From the NCBI GenBank assembly GCA_013214355.1, contig JABSSL010000023.1, forward strand, positions 1 to 64,000: 64,000 nt of DNA, given 5' to 3'. This DNA is from Saprospiraceae bacterium (GTDB lineage Bacteria > Bacteroidota > Bacteroidia > Chitinophagales > Saprospiraceae). The first letter of the stretch is position 1. Every line of letters begins with the position of its first letter. The position numbers and the translations under genes are program-made. This document shows, one piece after another, positions 53,590 through 63,461 of the stretch. The notes below the pieces were generated by a model. It saw only the letters and a list, made by a program, of their open reading frames with translations, made no database searches and was not told where the DNA came from.

Positions 53590-54711
53590 TTATACTTTAA
53601 TGCGCTTTCCCTTTTTCTTGATGGATTTATACATTGCTTCTATCACTTTTACGTCTAGTAGACCTTCCTGTCCAGAAACCTCAGATTCTCCCCCTGTTTT
53701 GATCACCTGGGCAAAGTTGTCCATTTGAGCAGCCTGTTGGCGCATCATGGGGAAACTCATGGGTTTTCTATTGATATGACCAGCTAGGCCGCTGTAACTG
53801 TAAGATGGCTGTACTTCTGCGGTCCCTTTTTCCATACCTACATGCAATCTATTGGTGCCAAAAGCATAGGATGTAGTGCAGTTGGCAATGGCCCCACTAG
53901 GAAATTCCATCTCCCAGGTTACCGTCTCGTCAACTTCGGCAAATTTCACGGGGTCCGTCTTAAATTCCCGCGCAGTAACGGCTATGGGTTCCTCACCCGT
54001 TGCATAACGCGCGCCTTGGATGCAATAGACGCCCACGTCCATGATCGCGCCGCCCCCCGCTAAATTCCCGCGTAATCGCCATTGTGTGGGATCTCCGATT
54101 CGGAAGCCGAATTCAGCATTGACATACTTCACGGCTCCAAAAGTCTTCTCTTTTTGCATCTTAATGATCTCCATGTGGAAGGGATCAAAGTGCAGGCGAT
54201 AGCCAATGGACAGTTTTACCTTATTGGCATCACAAGCAGCGATCATGGCTTCACATTCCTTTACAGACAAGGCCATCGGCTTTTCGCATATTACGTGTTT
54301 CCCCGCTTTAGCTGCTCGGATGGTGAATTCTGCGTGCATAGAATTGGGAAGCACCACGTAGACAATATCGATATCCTTGTTTTTGGCGATCTCATCAAAA
54401 TTGTCATAGTTGTAAACATTCGCCGCTGGGATGCCATATTTTTCCATCCATTTGGCCTCCTTTTCTTTGGTTCCCGTCACAATACCAGCTAGATAACAAT
54501 GTTCCGTTTCTTGTAAAGAAGGAGCCAGTTGATTAGTAGAATAATTGCCTAATCCAACTAATGCGATTCCCAATTTATTTTCTTTGCTGTTTTTGATGAA
54601 GGAGCTTCGGGCCAATAGTGAATTTCCAAAAGCGAATGCACTCAATCCAAGCGCGGAACGCTGGATAAATTGTCTCCTATTGTGCTGAAGTAAGAAAGAA
54701 TCTCTTTTCAT
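53590..54711 (-). CDS. Gfo/Idh/MocA-family oxidoreductase with Tat signal
   Basis: A 373-residue NAD(P)-dependent oxidoreductase of sugars or inositols. The start at 54711 gives a Tat-type signal (HNRRQFIQRSALGLSAFAF), so it is exported folded to the periplasm. Rossmann strands start at KLGIALVGLGNYST (about 50-63), the family lysine-type active site is in VICEKPMALSVKECE (about 132-146) and the barrel-like half shows GGAIMDVGVYCIQGA (about 228-242). Family members of this exported type in Bacteroidota are often part of glycan-breakdown loci. AlkB follows after 14 bases. Confidence 0.93.
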   Translation of the reverse strand: MKRDSFLLQHNRRQFIQRSALGLSAFAFGNSLLARSSFIKNSKENKLGIALVGLGNYSTNQLAPSLQETEHCYLAGIVTGTKEKEAKWMEKYGIPAANVYNYDNFDEIAKNKDIDIVYVVLPNSMHAEFTIRAAKAGKHVICEKPMALSVKECEAMIAACDANKVKLSIGYRLHFDPFHMEIIKMQKEKTFGAVKYVNAEFGFRIGDPTQWRLRGNLAGGGAIMDVGVYCIQGARYATGEEPIAVTAREFKTDPVKFAEVDETVTWEMEFPSGAIANCTTSYAFGTNRLHVGMEKGTAEVQPSYSYSGLAGHINRKPMSFPMMRQQAAQMDNFAQVIKTGGESEVSGQEGLLDVKVIEAMYKSIKKKGKRIKV

Positions 54712-54789
54712 GTCGGTTTGCTTTGTTTTGTAGAAACAAAATACACAAACCCTAGCAAGATTCATTCTTAGAAAATTGAAAAAGTAACA

Positions 54790-56148
54790 CTAGGATTCAC
54801 TAAAGGGGGAACTACCTAGATTTCCTGATAGCTTACCTGTAGGAATAGCTTGTACTTGTAGCCATAATAATAAATAGAAAGCATAGATGCCTACTCCCAT
54901 CGAGTTTTCAATGGTATTTTCCACCATAAACGAAGCGAGAATTATGATGTGAAAGCCGAGGAAAAGAGCATTCCCTAAAGAGGTGCCTGAAGGATCTAGG
55001 CCCGGGTTATGTTGTGGTGAGCCTCGTCCTTGTAGCAATACCCGATAAAGTGGATAACTTAAAGCAAATAAAAAGATGGCAAGTCCAATGAGTCCCGTTC
55101 CCGCATATACGGAGATGAATTGATTGTGTGGCATCCGTACCTGTTCTATTTCCGGATAGTCTTTCGCGTATCGAGCCTTGACTTCCTGGCGAAGGTTTCC
55201 AGCTCCTACCCCCACCAAAGGATGTTCATTCCCAATCTCCATTCCCATTCGCAAGGAGATGATTCGCCAGAGGTCCGAATAGTTGCCACTGAGCTTGTGT
55301 TCTCGAATCCAAAACTCATAGCGTACATAAGCCACCTTAGCTTGAAAGCTTGGAATCGTATAATAGGCAGTTAACGGTAAAATGGTTAAGCCTAAGCCTA
55401 CCGCTAGTCCTACCCCGTATTTGCCAGTCTGCCAGGCATAGCGAATAGCTAACCCAAGAATGGCCAGATATAGGGCAACTAGGCCACTTCGCACGGAGAG
55501 CAGGTGGATCATCAAGAAAAGGAATATTCCCGCTCCCAAGATGGCTTTGGGCTCCCAATCATACCTAAACTTAAACTGTAAACGCCATAAATAGAAAGCG
55601 GCTAGATTACCTATCGCTAGTACGAGGCTAAAGCGGATGTGATTGCGTGGCGTAGGCATTGGGCGTCCTTGTTTCATCAAGGTGTTAATCTCCTCAAAAT
55701 GTAGGAGGTAGTTAATGCCGATTCCGACACAGGTCACAGTGAGGGCAAAGACCAAGAAATATAGTAGACCCCAGTATTGCTTGAGAGACAAGGGCGGGAG
55801 TCCGCAAAATATAATGGGCAATACCAAGAAAGGGAGTTTCATCATCAGTCGATTGGACCAATAGTTCCAATCTTCCGTCATGATCCCGCTCAGGAATACA
55901 ATCCAGAAGATCAGCGTGATGACTATATGTACCCGACTGCTAAAGAAGTTACGGAAGTATTGAAAGAAATTTGGATTGAATCGCAACCAGCCTTTAGCAT
56001 TCCAATCAAGGGCAAAGGTGAAAAGTGCCGCCAAGCCGATCATGCCAACGGAGAGCAGAAAAGGAGAATAGATTAAGGCCGAGATAATCACTGCAAAAAA
56101 GAAAAGCATGAGATGATCTCGCTGAACTAACCGGAGTAATTTGACCAT
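54790..56148 (-). CDS. O-antigen ligase/polymerase family membrane protein (Wzy_C)
   Basis: A 452-residue membrane protein with about eleven segments. The Wzy_C signature appears as RNHIRFSLVLAIGNLAAF (about 160-180), and the long periplasmic loop before the last segments carries HPLVGVGAGNLRQEVKARY and RMPHNQFISVYAGTGLIG (about 310-350), typical of ligases that join O-antigen or other glycans to lipid A-core or to protein. In Bacteroidota, such proteins may also link glycans to exported proteins. The gene stands alone between the oxidoreductase and the pheS promoter. Donor glycan genes are not in the window. Confidence 0.9.
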   Translation of the reverse strand: MVKLLRLVQRDHLMLFFFAVIISALIYSPFLLSVGMIGLAALFTFALDWNAKGWLRFNPNFFQYFRNFFSSRVHIVITLIFWIVFLSGIMTEDWNYWSNRLMMKLPFLVLPIIFCGLPPLSLKQYWGLLYFLVFALTVTCVGIGINYLLHFEEINTLMKQGRPMPTPRNHIRFSLVLAIGNLAAFYLWRLQFKFRYDWEPKAILGAGIFLFLMIHLLSVRSGLVALYLAILGLAIRYAWQTGKYGVGLAVGLGLTILPLTAYYTIPSFQAKVAYVRYEFWIREHKLSGNYSDLWRIISLRMGMEIGNEHPLVGVGAGNLRQEVKARYAKDYPEIEQVRMPHNQFISVYAGTGLIGLAIFLFALSYPLYRVLLQGRGSPQHNPGLDPSGTSLGNALFLGFHIIILASFMVENTIENSMGVGIYAFYLLLWLQVQAIPTGKLSGNLGSSPFSES

Positions 56149-56201
56149 ACTATCAACTAAAAGGAACCTATCTAACTAACGGATATGTTATAGTTGTATT
56201 G

Positions 56202-56233
56202 TTGCTTAAAAAGAGCCTAATTAGTTACCTTTG
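56202..56233 (+). promoter_or_regulatory. promoter of pheS
   Basis: TTG at 56202-56204, 21 bases, then TACCTTTG at 56226-56233, a full TANNTTTG match. Transcription would start near 56240, about 110 bases before pheS. Confidence 0.65.
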
Positions 56234-56351
56234 CATCTCTATTTGAAAATGCATTCAGCAAAGACTTCCCGCGATCATGTTTTTTCGGAGATATTAGAGC
56301 AACTAATTTGGTCTAAGGTACCGTAAAATTCAGGGAATCAAAATCGTTAAT

Positions 56352-57392
56352 ATGGCGGTCATCGAAACATTCGATAAAGTACAAGCAGTCATTGATGAGA
56401 TCAATGCTAGTGAGCCGAAGACAACTGCTGACCTAGAGCAGTTTCGTATTCAATATTTGGGATCTAAAAATGTGATCAAGTCCTTGTTTGGATTGATCAA
56501 AGAAGTTCCTAATGAGCAGAAACGAGATTTTGGCCAATTGGTAAACAAAGCTAAAGCTACTGCTGAAACAAAGTTCGAAGCTCTAAAGACGGCTTTGGAG
56601 AGTGCTGCTGATGAAGCGCAGGCTGCAGATATTGATCTAAGTGCTCCTGGTGAACCGCAAGCCTTAGGAAGCCGACATCCGCTGACTACTACGATGAATC
56701 GCATTATCCGAATTTTTGAACGCATCGGGTTTGTGGTGGCAGAAGGACCTGAAATCGAGGATGATTGGCACAATTTCACCGCCATGAATACGCCAGAGGA
56801 TCATCCCGCTAGAGATATGCAGGATACCTTCTATCTGCTTAACAATACAGAGATGTTGCTGCGAACTCATACCTCTTCGGTACAAGCGCGTACTATGACA
56901 TCTCAAAAGCCACCGATTCGGATCATTGCTCCAGGTAGAGTATACCGAAATGAAACCATCTCTGCTCGTTCTCATGCGCAATTCCATCAGGTCGAAGGAT
57001 TGTATATCGATGAGAATGTTTCTTTTGCAGATATGAAGCAAACCTTGCTTTATTTTGCTAAGGAAATGTACGGTCCAGATAAAGAAATTCGCTTGCGCCC
57101 TTCTTATTTCCCATTCACGGAACCTAGTGCTGAAATGGACGTGTATTGGGGATTGGAAACTGAAACCGACTATCGGATTACCAAAGGAACCGGCTGGTTG
57201 GAAATCTTAGGATGCGGTATGGTAGATCCAAATGTCTTGGAAAACTGCGGGATCGATCCGGAAAAATATACCGGATTCGCTTTCGGTATGGGCATTGAGC
57301 GCCAGGCGATGTTGTTATACGATGTAGGAGATATTCGATTATTCTTTGAAAATGATGTTCGATTCTTGAAGCAGTTCAAATCTGCTTTCTAG
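56352..57392 (+). CDS. pheS: phenylalanyl-tRNA synthetase alpha subunit
   Basis: Catalytic class II subunit of PheRS, which charges tRNA-Phe as an alpha2-beta2 complex. The 346-residue protein has the N-terminal coiled coil (TTADLEQFRIQYLGSKNVIK), motif 2 (RIIAPGRVYRNETISARSH, about 195-213), the residues EPSAEMDVYWG and motif 3 (GFAFGMGIERQAMLLY, about 311-326). The length is normal. pheT is not next to it, so the two subunits are encoded apart. hisS and gatA follow on the same strand, 129 bases and 9 bases apart in turn. Confidence 0.97.
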   Translation: MAVIETFDKVQAVIDEINASEPKTTADLEQFRIQYLGSKNVIKSLFGLIKEVPNEQKRDFGQLVNKAKATAETKFEALKTALESAADEAQAADIDLSAPGEPQALGSRHPLTTTMNRIIRIFERIGFVVAEGPEIEDDWHNFTAMNTPEDHPARDMQDTFYLLNNTEMLLRTHTSSVQARTMTSQKPPIRIIAPGRVYRNETISARSHAQFHQVEGLYIDENVSFADMKQTLLYFAKEMYGPDKEIRLRPSYFPFTEPSAEMDVYWGLETETDYRITKGTGWLEILGCGMVDPNVLENCGIDPEKYTGFAFGMGIERQAMLLYDVGDIRLFFENDVRFLKQFKSAF

Positions 57393-57521
57393 TATTACGA
57401 ATACCAAAAAATATTCTGGGCAGTGATGAAGGGGCTTGCCTAACCATTCTTTTTCAGCCTCCGCATCTTCTTCTATTCCTAATGACGAAGCATCACAGTG
57501 GCCCAAGCAAAAGCTAACGCT

Positions 57522-58865
57522 ATGTCAAAGCCTAGTATCCCAAAGGGCACCAGAGATTTCGGCCCAGAGGAGGTGATTAAGCGTAATTATATTTTTGATA
57601 CCATTCGATCGGTATTTACCAAATATGCTTACCAGCCTATCGAAACCCCAACCATGGAGAACCTGTCTACTTTGACTGGGAAATATGGAGAAGAAGGGGA
57701 TAAATTATTGTTCAAGGTATTGAATAATGGCGATTTCTTATCCAAGGCGAATGCAGAAGCCCTGGCCGAGAAGAATTCTGCCAAATTAGTGAGTTCCATC
57801 TCTAAGCGAGGACTACGGTATGACCTAACGGTGCCTTTCGCCCGCTTCGTAGTCATGCATCAGAACGACATTAGCTTTCCCTTCAAGCGCTACCAAATTC
57901 AAAGGGTGTGGCGAGCGGACCGACCACAGAAAGGGCGCTATCAGGAATTCTATCAATGTGATGTGGATGTGGTAGGTTCTAATTCATTGATGTACGAGGC
58001 GGAGCTCACACAAATCTATGACGAAGTTTTTGCAGCACTGAAGATTCCGGTGGAGATCAAGTTAAATAATCGTAAGATATTGGCAGGAATAGCAGATGTC
58101 GCAGGCATCTCTGATCAGTTTGTAGACATGACCGTGGCCATTGATAAGTTGGATAAAGTGGGTATGGACGGAGTGAAGAATGAGTTGTCGAAACGTGAAA
58201 TTCCAGCTGCGGCCATAGCCAAGATCGAGGAAATTCTTCAAACAACGGCCTTAGCGGATTTGAAGGCTAAATTGTCAGCTAGCGAGGTGGGGATAAAGGG
58301 AGTGGAAGAGTTGGAGCAGGTATTTGACTACTTGTCGAGTAGCGATCTAAGCAATGAGGTACAATTTGATGTGACCTTAGCGAGAGGACTAAACTATTAC
58401 ACTGGGTGTATTTTTGAGGTAAAAGCGAAGAATGTGCAGATGGGGTCGATCGGAGGCGGAGGTCGCTATGATGATCTCACGGGGATCTTTGGCTTGAAAA
58501 ATGTATCTGGAGTGGGAGTGTCTTTCGGGGCTGAGCGAATCTATGATGTCATGGAAGAACTGCAATTGTTCCCCGCTACTGCTGCTGACTCACTGAAGCT
58601 CTTATTCATTGCTTTTGATGCGGAAGCACATGCCTATGCTTTCCGTTGTCTGGGGAAGGTGCGTCAAGCTGGAATTACTGCCGATCTTTATCCGGAACCT
58701 ACCAAGCTGAAGAAACAGATGAAATATGCCAATGATCGCCGAGCTCCATATGTAGTACTGATTGGAGGCAATGAAATGGAGAGCGGCTTGTTAACCTTTA
58801 AGAATATGGAGAGCGGAGAACAGACTTCAGTGGATTTGGAATCGATCATTGCACAACTTAGTTAA
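57522..58865 (+). CDS. hisS: histidyl-tRNA synthetase
   Basis: Class II enzyme that charges tRNA-His. The 447-residue protein starts at 57522, where MSKPSIPKGTRDFGPEE gives the family's N-terminus; a GTG frame 24 bases upstream is less likely. Motif 2 is FKRYQIQRVWRADRPQKGRY (about 117-136), the histidine A loop is in LARGLNYYTGCIFEV (about 289-303), and motif 3 is GVGVSFGAERIYDVM (about 332-346). The C-terminal anticodon domain (LLFIAFDAEAHAYAFR) is complete. gatA begins 9 bases after its stop codon, so they share a transcript. Confidence 0.97.
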   Translation: MSKPSIPKGTRDFGPEEVIKRNYIFDTIRSVFTKYAYQPIETPTMENLSTLTGKYGEEGDKLLFKVLNNGDFLSKANAEALAEKNSAKLVSSISKRGLRYDLTVPFARFVVMHQNDISFPFKRYQIQRVWRADRPQKGRYQEFYQCDVDVVGSNSLMYEAELTQIYDEVFAALKIPVEIKLNNRKILAGIADVAGISDQFVDMTVAIDKLDKVGMDGVKNELSKREIPAAAIAKIEEILQTTALADLKAKLSASEVGIKGVEELEQVFDYLSSSDLSNEVQFDVTLARGLNYYTGCIFEVKAKNVQMGSIGGGGRYDDLTGIFGLKNVSGVGVSFGAERIYDVMEELQLFPATAADSLKLLFIAFDAEAHAYAFRCLGKVRQAGITADLYPEPTKLKKQMKYANDRRAPYVVLIGGNEMESGLLTFKNMESGEQTSVDLESIIAQLS

Positions 58866-58874
58866 GCCAATAGC

Positions 58875-60332
58875 ATGGAAGTAGCGACACAGCCAAAGTA
58901 TAGCCAGATAGAGCAAGTCCAGCGCGATTTGCGTGAGGGTAAGCTCACTTGTGTGCAAGTGGTAGAATACTACTTGGATAGAATTGAAGCTAGCCGAGAA
59001 TTAAATATCTATATAGAGGTTTATGCCGAAGAGGCGTTGGCTAAAGCTAAGGCTATTGATGAGCGACTGCAAGAAAATGCGGATGACTTAGGTCGTTTGT
59101 TTGGTGTGGTTGTATCGCTCAAAGATGTTCTGTGTTATAAGGATCATCAAGTCACTGGCGGTTCCAAGATTTTGACTGGTTTCACCTCTATGTTCTCTGC
59201 TACGGGTGTGGAAAGAGTAGTGGAGGAGGATGCTATTATCATTGGTCGGGTGAATTGCGATGAATTTGCCATGGGTTCTACTACAGAGAATTCTTACTAC
59301 GGTCCTACGCGCAATGCAGCTGACCCAAGTCGAGTTCCAGGTGGTTCCTCAGGAGGTTCAGCGGTGGCCGTCCAGGCGGACACATGTTTGGTATCTCTGG
59401 GGACGGATACGGGGGGTTCAGTACGGCAGCCGGCTTCCTTTTGTGGGGTAGTAGGTTTCAAGCCGACTTATGGCCGGATTTCTCGCTATGGCTTATTGGC
59501 TTATGGATCTTCCTTTGATCAACTGGGCGTCTTGGCGCAAAGCGTTTCTGATACGGCCTTGTTTCTAGAGATCATGGCTGGTCCCGATGAGTTTGACAGC
59601 ACAGCCAGTCAACGAGCGGTAGAGCCTTATGCTTCCAATCTTTCCTTTGAGCGCAAGGCGAAGATTGCCTACTTTGGTTCAGCCCTCGATCACCCTAGCC
59701 TTGATCCGGGGGTTCGTCAAGTTTGCCAGGGATTGATCGATCAATTGCGTACCGAAGGACATACGGTCGAAGCAGTGGACTTTGACTATCTGGATTATAT
59801 CATTCCCGCCTACTATGTACTGACAACGGCGGAGGCTTCCTCCAATCTCTCTCGCTACGATGGGATTCGCTATGGTTACCGCAGTGCTAATGCGACCAAT
59901 TTGATGGAGACGTATAAGAAATCTCGAACAGAGGGTTTTGGGACTGAAGTGAAGCGCCGCATTATGCTAGGTACCTTTGTGCTTAGCGCAGGCTATTATG
60001 ATGCCTATTATACTAAAGCCCAGAAAGCAAGGAAGCTTATTCAAGAAAAGACCTTCGAGATCTTCGAAGCATACGATTTTATCCTGCTACCCGCCGCACC
60101 AGGTCCAGCCTGGCATTTGGGCGACAATGTAGATGATCCAGTTGCCATGTATCTGGCGGATATTTTTACGGTGCAAGCCAATATGGTGGGTATACCGGCG
60201 ATCTGCTTGCCCGCCGGAACACATCCTGAGGAGGGGTTACCCGTGGGCGTACAATTTATGGCCAACCGATTCCAGGAGGCTGACTTATTGGCTTTCAGTC
60301 AGAAGGTCATGGACGCATTTCCAAAGTCGTAG
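58875..60332 (+). CDS. gatA: Asp-tRNA(Asn)/Glu-tRNA(Gln) amidotransferase subunit A
   Basis: Glutaminase subunit of the GatCAB enzyme, which converts mischarged Glu-tRNA-Gln or Asp-tRNA-Asn to the correct amide form. The 485-residue protein has the amidase Ser-cisSer-Lys triad: Lys83 (VVSLKDVLC), Ser158 (VPGGSSGGS) and Ser182 (GTDTGGSVRQP). The length is normal. It follows hisS by 9 bases; gatB and gatC are not in the window. The last 26 bases overlap the end of the converging Rieske oxygenase gene. Confidence 0.97.
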   Translation: MEVATQPKYSQIEQVQRDLREGKLTCVQVVEYYLDRIEASRELNIYIEVYAEEALAKAKAIDERLQENADDLGRLFGVVVSLKDVLCYKDHQVTGGSKILTGFTSMFSATGVERVVEEDAIIIGRVNCDEFAMGSTTENSYYGPTRNAADPSRVPGGSSGGSAVAVQADTCLVSLGTDTGGSVRQPASFCGVVGFKPTYGRISRYGLLAYGSSFDQLGVLAQSVSDTALFLEIMAGPDEFDSTASQRAVEPYASNLSFERKAKIAYFGSALDHPSLDPGVRQVCQGLIDQLRTEGHTVEAVDFDYLDYIIPAYYVLTTAEASSNLSRYDGIRYGYRSANATNLMETYKKSRTEGFGTEVKRRIMLGTFVLSAGYYDAYYTKAQKARKLIQEKTFEIFEAYDFILLPAAPGPAWHLGDNVDDPVAMYLADIFTVQANMVGIPAICLPAGTHPEEGLPVGVQFMANRFQEADLLAFSQKVMDAFPKS

Positions 60333-61410
60333 CTTGCTGCAGCAAGCCATGAAAATGATGCACTCCTTTCTCTCTCCTGGGAGAAAATCTCCCTGTCTTA
60401 TAGAACCTAGAACGCAGTCCCTTCTGTACCGCTTCCACTACAAATTCATCTTCTCTTTCTACTTTATCCGTTAAAGCAGCAGCGTCCATTTCCAAGAATT
60501 TCTTTTCATCGTATAAATAGGTGATAAATGAGATTCTGCTCAAGGAAGGATTCAATGGGCGCACCACATTAATCGAAAGGCCCCACGGATAGAAATTGAG
60601 CATGAGATTAGGATAGATCCAATAGTAAAAGGCGGTGATCTTCTTGCCGTAGTCTGGATGCGCTGCCGGAAGGTCAAAGTGCTCCCCCTCGACGCTGGAA
60701 TAACCAATTTGGAGATTCATGTGCGGGAAGATTTCCGTGTCATAGGCCCCGTAGTCGAGCATCTGATTCAGTTGATGATGAACAAAGGGGATGTGAAAAC
60801 CTTCGAGGTAATTATCGCAATATAATGCCCAATGCGCATGTACCATGTATTCCGTAGAATATTCAGGCGCGTAACGGAAGTGTTCTAAGGGAAGGAAGGA
60901 CAACCTTCGGTCTAGTTCCTGTGTTATTTCGGCCCAGTCTATCTTAGGATCAAGACTAGTAAAGAGAAATTGCCGCCATCTTTTCAGCGGAAGTTCATGT
61001 AGATGGTCACAAGGTCGGGGAAAGTTTTCCGCATCCTTGAACTCGGGCATAAACTCCATCTTCCCTGCTAGGTTGAAACGCCTGCCATGATAACCGCAGG
61101 TAATCTTCCGGTCCTTGGAGGGATGTTGGGCTAATAGGAAACCGCGATGCGTACAGACATTGCTGAGGCAATGCAATTGACCTTCTGCATCTTTGGTCAA
61201 TAGCAGAGGCTCGTCCAGGTATTTGTCGAGTAAGGTGATGGGGTAGGTGGTTTCTTGTCCTCCAAAGAATTGTTGCTGATCTCCCAGGTATTGCCAACTG
61301 GGGGCAAAGACCTTCTCTTTCATGGCTTCCCAGAGGTGCGTGTCACTGTAGAAATCAGCAGGTAAAGTCTCGGATTGGCTGATGTTTTGCTTAACGGTGT
61401 TTAATTGCAT
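60307..61410 (-). CDS. Rieske aromatic-ring-hydroxylating-type oxygenase
   Basis: A 367-residue oxygenase alpha subunit. The Rieske cluster ligands are in NVCTHRGF (Cys and His) and KITCGYHGRRFN (Cys and His) at about 87-118, and the mononuclear iron ligands lie in DNYLEGFHIPFVHHQ (about 197-211). The N-terminus and C-terminal domain fit the choline monooxygenase/vanillate-type group, which work without a beta subunit and need a separate reductase. The substrate cannot be named. It overlaps gatA by 26 bases, tail to tail, and has no neighbour on the same strand, so the redox partner is elsewhere. Confidence 0.92.
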   Translation of the reverse strand: MQLNTVKQNISQSETLPADFYSDTHLWEAMKEKVFAPSWQYLGDQQQFFGGQETTYPITLLDKYLDEPLLLTKDAEGQLHCLSNVCTHRGFLLAQHPSKDRKITCGYHGRRFNLAGKMEFMPEFKDAENFPRPCDHLHELPLKRWRQFLFTSLDPKIDWAEITQELDRRLSFLPLEHFRYAPEYSTEYMVHAHWALYCDNYLEGFHIPFVHHQLNQMLDYGAYDTEIFPHMNLQIGYSSVEGEHFDLPAAHPDYGKKITAFYYWIYPNLMLNFYPWGLSINVVRPLNPSLSRISFITYLYDEKKFLEMDAAALTDKVEREDEFVVEAVQKGLRSRFYKTGRFSPRREKGVHHFHGLLQQATTLEMRP

Positions 61411-61673
61411 AGGTGCTAACGTGAATGGTTAGAGAAGAACATTTGACTACTAGCCAAGATAATTTTTCCCAGAATTTTCTCCGCCATTTTCAAAGGCAAT
61501 TCTCCGCTTTTGTTTAGGATGGTCTTGCAACCTTGGTGCTTTAGGAGATAGTACTTAATCGGTAATTGATGATATAATTTATTCCTGATCTCCTAGGAAG
61601 TGTAAATCTTGGCTATTTTAGAAGCCCTAGGATTTCTTACGCCTTTACTATTGGCTTGCAAACTCCACTAAAA

Positions 61674-63461
61674 ATGAAATTATCATCCGCCTTTATTTGC
61701 CTCAGTGTATTCTTGCTAGGTTATGGCTGTACATCCAACCAAGCGACAGAACCGACGAAGCGTCCGCCCAACATTATCATCATGCTGGCAGATGACCAAG
61801 GCTGGGGAGACCTCAGTCATAGTGGCAACACGGACCTCAGTACACCAAATATCGACGCTCTAGCTGCGAATGGAGTAAGCTTTGATCGATTTTATGTCAA
61901 CCCGGTTTGTTCGCCAACACGAGCAGAGTTTCTTACGGGCCGCTATCATACTAGGGGCGGGGTATATTCCACTTCGGCGGGTGGCGAGCGATTGGATTTG
62001 GATGAAACGACCATCGCCGAAGTATTCCAAAGGGCGGGTTATCATACAGCCGCTTTTGGTAAGTGGCATAACGGTATGCAGGGACCGTATCACCCGAATG
62101 CTAGAGGATTTGATGAGTTTTATGGTTTTTGCTCTGGTCATTGGGGAAATTACTTTAGTCCAATGCTGGAGCATAATGGAGTGATTACGAAAGGGGAGGG
62201 GTTCTTGGTGGATGACTTAACGAATAGAGCCATGGACTTTATGGAAAAACACCAGGAGGATCCCTTTTTCGTTTACCTTCCTTACAACACTCCTCATAGT
62301 CCCATGCAGGTGCCCGCTTCCTTTTGGGAGAAATTTGCGGCTAAATCTTTAGAAAGGCATAGCTCAGATATTAGTAAAGAGGATTCTTTGCATATGAAAG
62401 CGGCCTTAGCGATGTGTGAAAACATTGACTGGAATGTTGGGCGCTTGATGGAAAAACTCGAGACGCTGAACCTTACTGAAGAAACGATTGTGATCTACTT
62501 TTCGGATAACGGTCCTAATGGCTGGAGATGGAATGGCGGCATGAAAGGACGTAAGGGATCAACGGATGAAGGAGGTGTTAGATCCCCATTTTTCTTGCAG
62601 TGGAAGGATAAGATTAAATCCAATCGAGAAATAGCTCAGATTGCGGCCGGCATAGATCTACTCCCAACTCTAGCAGATTTAGCCAATATTGAGGTAGAAA
62701 CCAATAAGCCGGTGGATGGGGTTAGCCTTGCTCCACTTTTGCTTGAGGAAGTCCCTACCTGGTCAGATCGGATGATATTCAGTCATTGGAGGGGGAATGT
62801 CAGCGTAAGAAATCAAGGCTTTCGTTTAGACAAGGACGATCAATTATTTGATATGGTCAAGGATCCCGGACAATCGCAAGATGTAAGCGAGTCCAAGGCC
62901 GCCGTATTTACAGAATTAAAGGCCGCTAAGGAAAAGTGGATGGCTGAGGTAATGGCAGAACTGAATCCTGAAGAGGATAGACCCTTTTTAATTGGAGACC
63001 CGAATTTTGAATGGACCCAAATCCCCGCCAGAGATGGGGTGGCGCATGGAAACATAAAACGATCTAACCGATGGCCCAACTGTAGTTTCTTCACCAATTG
63101 GGTATCACCTGATGATAAAATCTCCTGGGAAGTAGAGGTGATGGAAGAAGGCGACTTTGAAGTAATCGTCTACTACACTTGCTCGGCTGATGATGTCGGT
63201 TCTAGTTTTGAACTCAGCTTCTTGGATCAGTCTGTGGCAGGGAAGATTGAGGAGGCCCATGACCCACCCTTAATGGGAATGGAGCATGACTATGTGGAAC
63301 GGCAAGAATCTTATGTAAAGGACTTCAAACCTTTATCTATTGGGCAGGTCCATTTGCCAAAAGGACCGGGAGAATTGACTTTACAGGCCACCGATATTTC
63401 TGGTGAGCAAGTAATGGATTTTCGGTTGATGATGTTGCGAAGAGTGCAAGAGGGGGGATGA
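61674..63461 (+). CDS. sulfatase lipoprotein
   Basis: A 595-residue lipoprotein of the type I sulfatase family. The lipobox LLGYGC puts Cys19 at the lipid anchor. Metal ligands DD40-41 are in MLADDQGWGD, and the formylglycine motif CSPTR starts at Cys79 (NPVCSPTRAEFLTGR), which needs a maturation enzyme (SUMF1 or anSME) that is not in the window. The start at 61674 is chosen because it opens the lipoprotein signal. A C-terminal beta domain (DKISWEVEVMEEGDFEVIVYY) follows the sulfatase core. Such sulfatases in marine Bacteroidota cut sulfate from algal glycans or host glycosaminoglycans; the substrate here is unknown. Confidence 0.93.
   Translation: MKLSSAFICLSVFLLGYGCTSNQATEPTKRPPNIIIMLADDQGWGDLSHSGNTDLSTPNIDALAANGVSFDRFYVNPVCSPTRAEFLTGRYHTRGGVYSTSAGGERLDLDETTIAEVFQRAGYHTAAFGKWHNGMQGPYHPNARGFDEFYGFCSGHWGNYFSPMLEHNGVITKGEGFLVDDLTNRAMDFMEKHQEDPFFVYLPYNTPHSPMQVPASFWEKFAAKSLERHSSDISKEDSLHMKAALAMCENIDWNVGRLMEKLETLNLTEETIVIYFSDNGPNGWRWNGGMKGRKGSTDEGGVRSPFFLQWKDKIKSNREIAQIAAGIDLLPTLADLANIEVETNKPVDGVSLAPLLLEEVPTWSDRMIFSHWRGNVSVRNQGFRLDKDDQLFDMVKDPGQSQDVSESKAAVFTELKAAKEKWMAEVMAELNPEEDRPFLIGDPNFEWTQIPARDGVAHGNIKRSNRWPNCSFFTNWVSPDDKISWEVEVMEEGDFEVIVYYTCSADDVGSSFELSFLDQSVAGKIEEAHDPPLMGMEHDYVERQESYVKDFKPLSIGQVHLPKGPGELTLQATDISGEQVMDFRLMMLRRVQEGG

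Noticed and set aside
56249..56317. A 22-codon frame with a Phe-Phe pair upstream of pheS, considered as an attenuation leader
   Set aside because: Only two Phe codons are present and no terminator lies between it and pheS.
57498..57521. GTG start for hisS upstream of the chosen ATG
   Set aside because: The conserved N-terminus begins at the ATG at 57522 and the extra eight residues are not family-like.
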